Assembly: GCF_001262635.1 (NCBI RefSeq) | Contig: NZ_JXYH01000033.1 | Location: 1 to 39,122, forward strand | Source: Aestuariivita boseongensis | GTDB lineage: Bacteria; Pseudomonadota; Alphaproteobacteria; Rhodobacterales; Rhodobacteraceae | Direction of reading: 5' to 3' | Length of the DNA: 39,122 bases | Shown here: positions 33,959 to 39,122 of the stretch, piece by piece | Position numbering within the stretch: the stretch's first letter is position 1 | How the letters are laid out: every line of letters starts with the position of its first letter | Made by a program: the position numbers and the translations under genes | The notes under the pieces: model-generated | Databases searched by the model: none | Seen by the model: only the letters and a program-made list of their open reading frames with translations | Told to the model about the DNA's origin: nothing

Positions 33959-36325
33959 TCAACTCTCCATATCCAGCGCCAGTGCATAGGCCACGCGCTC
34001 TGTCTCGGTCAGTTTGACCTTGAGGGCCTGCGTATAAAGCTCCTGAAATTCGGGGATGCCGTGCAGCTCATCGGCCTTGGCGCGATGCCAGGCAAAACCC
34101 TGATCATGGAGCGTCTTCAAGGCCTCATCCTGCATCAGCCGGTCATATTCGGCGCGCACCCGCGGGATGTTGCGCTTGATCGTGATGTCGCGGAAATTCG
34201 ACCAGTCCATCCGGATCCAGTAGTTCAGTCCGATCGAACGGTCCACATGCAGCGCACGGCCCCGTTGGCGTTTGATCAGGAAGCTTTCGGCCGAGCGAAG
34301 CGCATAATGATTGAGCTGTAACAGGTCGTAACCAATGGATTTTTTCGAACTGCGCCAGCCGTTCTTGATGGCCTCGCGGGTCATGTCCTGGCCCGATCCA
34401 TTGACCCATTTCACCCGATCGGCACGGGTCGCGTCCAGCTTGTTGGGGCGGTGGCAGCTAAGCTTGCCATAGGCGCCGATATTTTTGAACATCGTCTTGA
34501 AGCCCCAGACGGTGTGCGGCTTGGGGCAGTATTTCGGCGCGCAGGTGTCGAATTGGTCGATCACCAGATCGTCTTTCAATGCGGTCACCCCATTATGGCC
34601 AAAAAGCCGCCAGGTCATCGCGACATTGGTGGCGTCCGGCACGCGGGCGAAGAAATCCTCAAGCGTGCCATTGCCGGTGCGGACATTGATGAACTCGTCC
34701 ACGTCGATATGGATGATCCAGTCGGCATTGGTAACAACGGGTTCCTTCATTGCCTGGTTCAGCGCGTATTGCTGGGGGGAATTGCCCTTCCACTTGTCGT
34801 TGTTGCGGTGCTGGACGATGCCCATCTGGTCAAGGCGCTGAAGGATCTCCTCCGTCCCGTCGGAACAATCATTGGTATAGATCAGGAAATTATCGACCCC
34901 GACCGCCCGGTGATAGGCGATCCATTCCACGATATATGGCGCTTCGTTCTTCATGCAGCCGACGATGACATTGCCGGTCGATCCGGCCGTCAGGGGGCGT
35001 TGCGGGGCGGGGGTGAAGGCGGCGGCAAGCTCTTCCTCGTTCACGGCGCCAATGCGGTTATGCGGCGCATAGGGGGAGCCCTGAAGCGATTGAAACTTCT
35101 GCATGGCCAAGGGGGGCATCACAGCCTTAGCTTCGTCTGACAAGCCGTTGTTTGAAATGGGTTTCACGGTCGTATCCGGCTCGGCGCCGGCAGCCTGGGC
35201 AAGTGCCGCGCGCCGTGCTTGCCGTTCTTCCTTCGTGGCCTTGTTGATCCGCCACATGAACCCCAAAAGGTATTGCGAGGCGCGGAACCCATACATTGGA
35301 TCGGCCTCGTTCCACGCTGCTTTGGCGCGTGGCGCTTTGAACAGGTCGGCGGGCAGGCCGTGTGCCTTGGCCAGCGCCGCATTGGCCGTTTTGAAGCGTT
35401 TCGATATCGCGCCAAGTGTGGCCGGATCAATCGGATCACCGGGGACCGAAAACTCCTGAAGGAAACTGCGCCACAACAACCGGGGCAGGATGCGCTTGCG
35501 CGGCTCAAGGACCTGCAAAAGCAGCGCATTCATCCGCCGCGCCCGCGACAACCACGCGGCAGAGGGCTGATCAGGCAGGCGCGCCGCTGCCGCCTTGCCG
35601 ATATTGACCTCGATCCCGAAACCCGCGCGGATCTCTTCTGTCACGTCTTCGCTGGCAAAAACCTTAGGATAATAAGCGCGAAATGTCAGGCTGCCCGCGC
35701 CGAAGACATCTTCCCAAAACTCCTGAAGCGCTTGAAAATCCAGCCAGAAAGGCGGCGCCTGGGTTTCCAGAAAATTGCCCGCTTGAGGGTCGATGGGCCC
35801 CATCTGATCCAACGCCCCCTGCCACCAGTCGGCGGACTCAGCAAGCGCCAGTTCCCGATCCAGAGGATAGGCGCGCCCCTCCATCACCTGCGCGGCATAG
35901 ACGCGCGCCAGCAGGCGGGCGGGCTCGTCAATATGGGCGATGATGCGGATATCGTCCGACAGGGGCGTGAGCAGATCGCGCAGCCGCTCCAATTCACTCC
36001 GCCGCGCCAGCGACCCGCCCAACTGGCTGGCCGACAGGATCAGGATATCGGGTTTCGCGCGGTCAATGTCGCGCTGCAACTCGATCAACAGCGTTTCGCG
36101 CAGCGCAGCCTGCTTGTCGGGCGCAATAAGCCCCCGATTGTATCGCAGCGGGTCGATGTGATCGGGGTCGGTGACGGCCATGAACAGCCGCGTATGATTG
36201 GTGCCACCGGCACAGCGCGGAAACAGAATGCCCTTGCTTTCCAGCCCCTCACGCTTTTCGGCCAGCACAGCCTGCAGCCGGTCCGCGCCCAGTTCCGCCG
36301 GGCCGATATGCAGCATGATCCGCAT
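33959..36325 (-). CDS. Glycosyltransferase fused to degenerate sulfotransferase-like domain
   Basis: A 788-residue two-part protein. Residues 1 to about 380 resemble Roseobacter sulfotransferase-like proteins: HIGPAELGADRLQAVLAEK sits where the family has HIGxxKTGTTxLQ, so the PAPS-binding Lys and Thr residues are lost. After a linker (about 380-450), residues 451-788 are a PF13704-like glycosyltransferase with GCMKNEAPYIVEW, YTNDCSDGT, the metal motif DVDEF at 541-545 and LNHYALRS. The start is ATG at 36325, sharing one base with the upstream stop (TGATG). The N-terminal half may bind a glycan or partner without catalysis. The fusion is real within one uninterrupted frame. Confidence 0.78.
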   Translation of the reverse strand: MRIMLHIGPAELGADRLQAVLAEKREGLESKGILFPRCAGGTNHTRLFMAVTDPDHIDPLRYNRGLIAPDKQAALRETLLIELQRDIDRAKPDILILSASQLGGSLARRSELERLRDLLTPLSDDIRIIAHIDEPARLLARVYAAQVMEGRAYPLDRELALAESADWWQGALDQMGPIDPQAGNFLETQAPPFWLDFQALQEFWEDVFGAGSLTFRAYYPKVFASEDVTEEIRAGFGIEVNIGKAAAARLPDQPSAAWLSRARRMNALLLQVLEPRKRILPRLLWRSFLQEFSVPGDPIDPATLGAISKRFKTANAALAKAHGLPADLFKAPRAKAAWNEADPMYGFRASQYLLGFMWRINKATKEERQARRAALAQAAGAEPDTTVKPISNNGLSDEAKAVMPPLAMQKFQSLQGSPYAPHNRIGAVNEEELAAAFTPAPQRPLTAGSTGNVIVGCMKNEAPYIVEWIAYHRAVGVDNFLIYTNDCSDGTEEILQRLDQMGIVQHRNNDKWKGNSPQQYALNQAMKEPVVTNADWIIHIDVDEFINVRTGNGTLEDFFARVPDATNVAMTWRLFGHNGVTALKDDLVIDQFDTCAPKYCPKPHTVWGFKTMFKNIGAYGKLSCHRPNKLDATRADRVKWVNGSGQDMTREAIKNGWRSSKKSIGYDLLQLNHYALRSAESFLIKRQRGRALHVDRSIGLNYWIRMDWSNFRDITIKRNIPRVRAEYDRLMQDEALKTLHDQGFAWHRAKADELHGIPEFQELYTQALKVKLTETERVAYALALDMES

Positions 36326-36945
36326 CAGACAGCCTTCGTCAGCGGATTGGAGTTGCGCCGTCCCCACCAGGGCAGATCAATGCCCAGATGCGCGGCAAGG
36401 CGGCCGCGCGCATCCTCTGCGGCCACGTCCAGCTCAAGAAAGCGGGGATCATCGCCAAAAATCGCGCGCAGATGGGCATAATGGGCTTCAATCCACTGCA
36501 TGCGCGCTTTGGAGGTTTCGCCAAACCCCGCAGGCAGGCCAGGGATATCGGTTTTCTCCAACCTGTCGCCCAGATTGGACCAGGCCAGCATGGATTGGGA
36601 CATTTTGAACGCATCGCGCTTTGTGGCAACGAACAAAAGATCAGGATGCAGCCTGCGCAAGGCGTCAATGATCGCAAAATCGGTTTGCGGCCAGATCGAC
36701 TTGCCCTCTCTCAGCACTGACATCTCCGAAATGCTGTCAAACCCCTCAAGATAGGCCGCTGGATCGCCCAGATCATAAAGGCCCTGATACATCAACTCAC
36801 CCACGTAAGTCTCAGAGTTGTCAATCTTATCTGTGCGTGGGGTTATCTTGTGATCGGCGCAGGACAGGCATCCGCGCCGCAGCGCCCGCGCCAGGGTCGA
36901 GGTGCCCGATTTCGGCAGGCCCAGATTGACCAGACGCAGGCTCAT
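36325..36945 (-). CDS. Sulfotransferase-family protein
   Basis: A 206-residue P-loop protein. The N terminus VNLGLPKSGTSTLARAL contains an intact 5'-phosphosulfate-binding loop (residues 10-16, LPKSGTS). FVATKRDAFKMSQSMLAW fits the 3'-phosphate-binding Arg/Ser region. These are the marks of PAPS-dependent sulfotransferases. In this operon it probably sulfates a sugar, an inference from neighbours. Its ATG overlaps the stop of the upstream glycosyltransferase (ATGA), and its TGA shares one base with the start of the fused gene. It is shorter than many sulfotransferases, about 250-300 residues. Confidence 0.85.
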   Translation of the reverse strand: MSLRLVNLGLPKSGTSTLARALRRGCLSCADHKITPRTDKIDNSETYVGELMYQGLYDLGDPAAYLEGFDSISEMSVLREGKSIWPQTDFAIIDALRRLHPDLLFVATKRDAFKMSQSMLAWSNLGDRLEKTDIPGLPAGFGETSKARMQWIEAHYAHLRAIFGDDPRFLELDVAAEDARGRLAAHLGIDLPWWGRRNSNPLTKAV

Positions 36946-37973
36946 GGCGCGATCCCCAGCTCGGCCAGCAGCGCCTCTTCCTGCGGGGGCAGCTGCGGGG
37001 CGGCTTTGAGTTGCGCATACATCTCTGCATAGGCGGGCTGCGCCATCAATGCGTCGCGCTTGGCTTTGTGCAAAGCCACAGCTTCCTCATGCAGGTCCGC
37101 CACGCCGGGCAATGCCTTCAGCGCGGCAATCTCGGCCTCGAGCCTTGGCAAATATCTTTGGATCGACAGATCTTCCCAGGCCGCATCGTTGCGTTCGCGC
37201 CAGTACGTATCGTCGAAATGGCGATGTTCACGGTTCACGTCGCCCCGGTCATTTTTCACCAGATAGCTGTCCAAAGATCTGAGCGCATAGTGGTTCAACG
37301 TCGCAAAGTCCCGCGCGCCACGCGCCGGAAAGCGGCGGATGCGGCGCGGATTGGCGGCCACAAGGAACCTGTGCGGCACGTCGCGCCCTGACCCATCGGT
37401 CCAGCTGGGGCGTTTGCGCGGCGGCAGTTTCTTTTTGAAAAACGGCCGATGCGCGCCGTAGTATTGCAAGGGAAAATCCTTGCGCACCAGTGACTTGACC
37501 TCGATTGCGGTCTCTCCGCACCAAAGGTCCGGGTTGTGGCACCAGGTGAACTGCCGGATTACCGGCGCATCGACGTAATCGGAGATACCGCCATTGGCGA
37601 AAAACTGAAACGTCACCGAAATGGCCTGCGGATCGCCGCAAGCCTCGATCAGCGCGGGGATCGTGTGATCGCCCACATGGATGTTCAGAAATTCGTCTAC
37701 ATCGGCGATCCAGACCCAGTCGGCCTCGCTCACCACGGGCTGGGCGGCTGCGTCCTTCAATGCCTCCATCTGGTAATTGCGCCCCTCTGCCGGGTTGGGC
37801 AGGTGGGTCAGCCACCCGTCCTGCGCCAGCGCATCCAGCAGCCTGTCCGTGGCGTCTGTACAATCATTTGAATAAAACAGGAAATCCGTGACGCCCAGCA
37901 GGCGTTGAAACGCGATCCACTCCAGCAGGAACGGACCCTCGTTTTTCACACATGTCACGGCGGTTATGCGCAT
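36942..37973 (-). CDS. Glycosyltransferase (PF13704-like), cluster copy 3
   Basis: A 343-residue glycosyltransferase and the first gene of the operon. It has MRITAVTCVKNEGPFLLEW, FYSNDCTDATD, the metal motif DVDEF (residues 91-95) followed by LNIHVGD, and LNHYALRSLDSYLVKNDRGD. These match the other two cluster transferases. GAGG lies about 7 bases before the ATG at 37973. The frame stays open upstream but that part overlies the divergent promoter region. The role is probably extension or decoration of a surface glycan, by context. Confidence 0.84.
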   Translation of the reverse strand: MRITAVTCVKNEGPFLLEWIAFQRLLGVTDFLFYSNDCTDATDRLLDALAQDGWLTHLPNPAEGRNYQMEALKDAAAQPVVSEADWVWIADVDEFLNIHVGDHTIPALIEACGDPQAISVTFQFFANGGISDYVDAPVIRQFTWCHNPDLWCGETAIEVKSLVRKDFPLQYYGAHRPFFKKKLPPRKRPSWTDGSGRDVPHRFLVAANPRRIRRFPARGARDFATLNHYALRSLDSYLVKNDRGDVNREHRHFDDTYWRERNDAAWEDLSIQRYLPRLEAEIAALKALPGVADLHEEAVALHKAKRDALMAQPAYAEMYAQLKAAPQLPPQEEALLAELGIAP

Positions 37974-38130
37974 CAAAACGCCTCGCCCTGTCCGGGGATG
38001 CCGGTCATTGGATTGCCTGCTCTTTTCCTGCCTTGTCCATGGCAGATACCGCTTTTTTCTTAACGGATTCATGCCATTTCACCACCCATGCGTCAATGCG
38101 CATGACCGGGTCGCTGCCCTGCGCCCCGCT

Positions 38131-38145
38131 TGACGCCGCGCGTCA
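38131..38145. promoter_or_regulatory. TGACGC-CGC-GCGTCA dyad before the MoxR gene
   Basis: A perfect 6-bp inverted repeat with a 3-bp spacer, 37 bases upstream of the MoxR-type start, within the 209-base divergent region between the glycan operon and the ATPase. It could be an operator. A TTGACG overlapping its left arm resembles a -35 box, but I see no matching -10. Confidence 0.35.
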
Positions 38146-38182
38146 CCCATGCCCTTTTGTGCATCAGGCAGGGAGGATGACC

Positions 38183-39091
38183 ATGGCGCAGCCACAATCC
38201 ATCGACGCGGTGCAAGAGATGCTGGCGGATCAGAACTATGTCTGCGGGCGCGCGCTGGCGACGGTGGTGTTTTTGTCGCTAAAGCTGGGCCGGCCCCTGT
38301 TCCTGGAGGGCGAGGCCGGTGTCGGCAAGACCGAGATTGCAAAGGCCCTGTCGGCCGCTCTGGGCCGCCGTCTGATCCGGCTGCAATGCTACGAGGGGCT
38401 TGACGCCTCAAGCGCGGTCTATGAATGGAATTTCCCGGCCCAGATGGTCGCGATCCGCACGGCGGAGGCCGCCGGAAACGCCGATCGCGAGATGCTGCAG
38501 GACGAGCTCTTCGGCCCCGATTACCTGATCGAACGCCCGCTTCTGCAAGCCATGCGCCCGGATGCGAATGGCGCGCCCGTTCTGCTGATTGACGAGCTGG
38601 ACCGCACCGATGAGCCGTTCGAGGCCTTCCTTCTTGAAGCGCTCAGCGATTTCCAGGTGACGATCCCCGAACTGGGCACGATCAAGGCGCCCGAGCCGCC
38701 CATCGTGATCCTCACCTCCAACCGCACACGCGAGGTGCATGACGCGCTCAAACGCCGCTGCCTTTATCACTGGGTAGACTACCCCGGATTTGACCGCGAG
38801 ATCGACATCCTGCAGGCCCGCGCGCCCGAAGCCTCTGGGGCGCTCAGCCGCGAAATCGTGGCTTTCGTCCAGAAACTGCGTACAGAGGATCTCTTCAAGA
38901 AACCCGGTGTTGCCGAAACCATCGACTGGGCGAAATGCCTGCTGGCGCTGGATGTCATCAATCTCAGCCCCGAGGTTATTGCAGACACGCTGGGCGCCAT
39001 CCTGAAATACCAGGACGATATTGCGAAACTGCAAGGCTCCGAGGCCAAACGCCTTCTCGACGAAGCGAAGGCCAGCCTGGAGCCGGCATGA
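38183..39091 (+). CDS. MoxR-family AAA+ ATPase
   Basis: A 302-residue ATPase of the MoxR/CoxD type. Walker A is GEAGVGKTE, Walker B is VLLIDELDRTDEPFEAFLLEAL (shown by its core LIDELDR), and sensor 1 is VILTSNRTREV. MoxR proteins act as chaperones for metal-cofactor enzymes and usually pair with a von Willebrand-type protein. The gene after this one lies beyond the window, so the pairing cannot be checked. GGGAGG at 38171-38176 favours the ATG at 38183 over the ATG at 38177, which abuts it. The gene stands divergent from the glycan operon. Confidence 0.9.
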   Translation: MAQPQSIDAVQEMLADQNYVCGRALATVVFLSLKLGRPLFLEGEAGVGKTEIAKALSAALGRRLIRLQCYEGLDASSAVYEWNFPAQMVAIRTAEAAGNADREMLQDELFGPDYLIERPLLQAMRPDANGAPVLLIDELDRTDEPFEAFLLEALSDFQVTIPELGTIKAPEPPIVILTSNRTREVHDALKRRCLYHWVDYPGFDREIDILQARAPEASGALSREIVAFVQKLRTEDLFKKPGVAETIDWAKCLLALDVINLSPEVIADTLGAILKYQDDIAKLQGSEAKRLLDEAKASLEPA

Positions 39092-39122
39092 TCTTCTTCT
39101 CTTCCCAAATACCGGCGGGGGT
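39092..39122 (+). repeat. Dispersed repeat, variant A copy 3 (cut by window end)
   Basis: TCTTCTTCTCTTCCCAAATA, then CCGGCGGGGGT, begins immediately after the stop codon of the MoxR-type gene and runs to the window end. The core has one change (TTTCC to TTCCC) against the other copies. The hairpin part, if present, lies outside the window. Confidence 0.75.

Noticed and set aside
38130-38158. Possible sigma-70 promoter before the MoxR-type gene
   Set aside because: TTGACG resembles a -35 box, but no acceptable -10 sequence occurs 16-18 bases downstream.

Overview
The window is chromosomal DNA from a GC-rich alphaproteobacterium, most likely a marine Rhodobacteraceae (Roseobacter-group) member. 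This is judged from the protein sequences and from conserved gene neighbourhoods: coaX-rnj; the tatABC region near surE-pcm and a LysM/M23 lipoprotein; and dnaB-alr-mlaE-mlaF-pqiA-radA-cvpA-purF. I cannot name the genus without a database search. Coding density is very high. No gene-free stretch exceeds about 225 bases, and I found no tRNA, rRNA, CRISPR array, insertion sequence or prophage gene.

Layout. Bases 1-2300 hold the end of coaX, RNase J and a convergent small tautomerase. Bases 2355-6500 (minus strand) carry a DEAD-box RNA helicase, a stand-alone glycosyltransferase and release factor 3. Bases 6500-11640 are a mixed accessory stretch. It contains a BrnA-antitoxin-like gene broken by two in-frame stops, an NTF2-like protein, a Hint-domain protein without the usual cysteine, an atypical SDR, an orphan ABC ATPase, and a WYL regulator paired with a small monooxygenase-like protein. 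Bases 11861-14282 (plus strand) are tatABC followed by a DUF815 ATPase, with overlapping start and stop codons.

Bases 14358-29108 (minus strand) form a long housekeeping block. In transcription order it is dnaB, a von Willebrand-type secreted protein, alr, mlaE, mlaF, pqiA-like, a membrane coiled-coil protein, radA, cvpA, purF, two unrecognised proteins, an SDR, surE, pcm and an NlpD-like lipoprotein. Bases 29305-31081 are pyrE and pyrC. Bases 31130-37973 (minus strand) are a glycan-modification cluster: three PF13704-like glycosyltransferases, one fused to a degenerate sulfotransferase-like domain, plus a sulfotransferase, an FkbM methyltransferase and an alpha/beta-hydrolase-like protein. 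Five of these six genes are translationally coupled or nearly so. The window ends with a MoxR-type ATPase on the plus strand.

Between genes there is a dispersed repeat family with a conserved core (TCTCTTTCCAAATACC or the related GCCAGAAAGAAGCAG), present in at least seven places and mostly just after stop codons. Two full copies carry a double hairpin with a compensatory base change. Several other intergenic dyads stand out: three GTGCAC hexamers exactly 11 bp apart upstream of the broken gene, a perfect 8+3+8 palindrome upstream of tatA, and two perfect back-to-back hairpins between mlaF and pqiA.

The best candidate for an under-described system is the glycan cluster at 31130-37973, because of its fused enzyme and its three paralogous transferases. 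The folded intergenic repeat is the most tractable non-coding signal.
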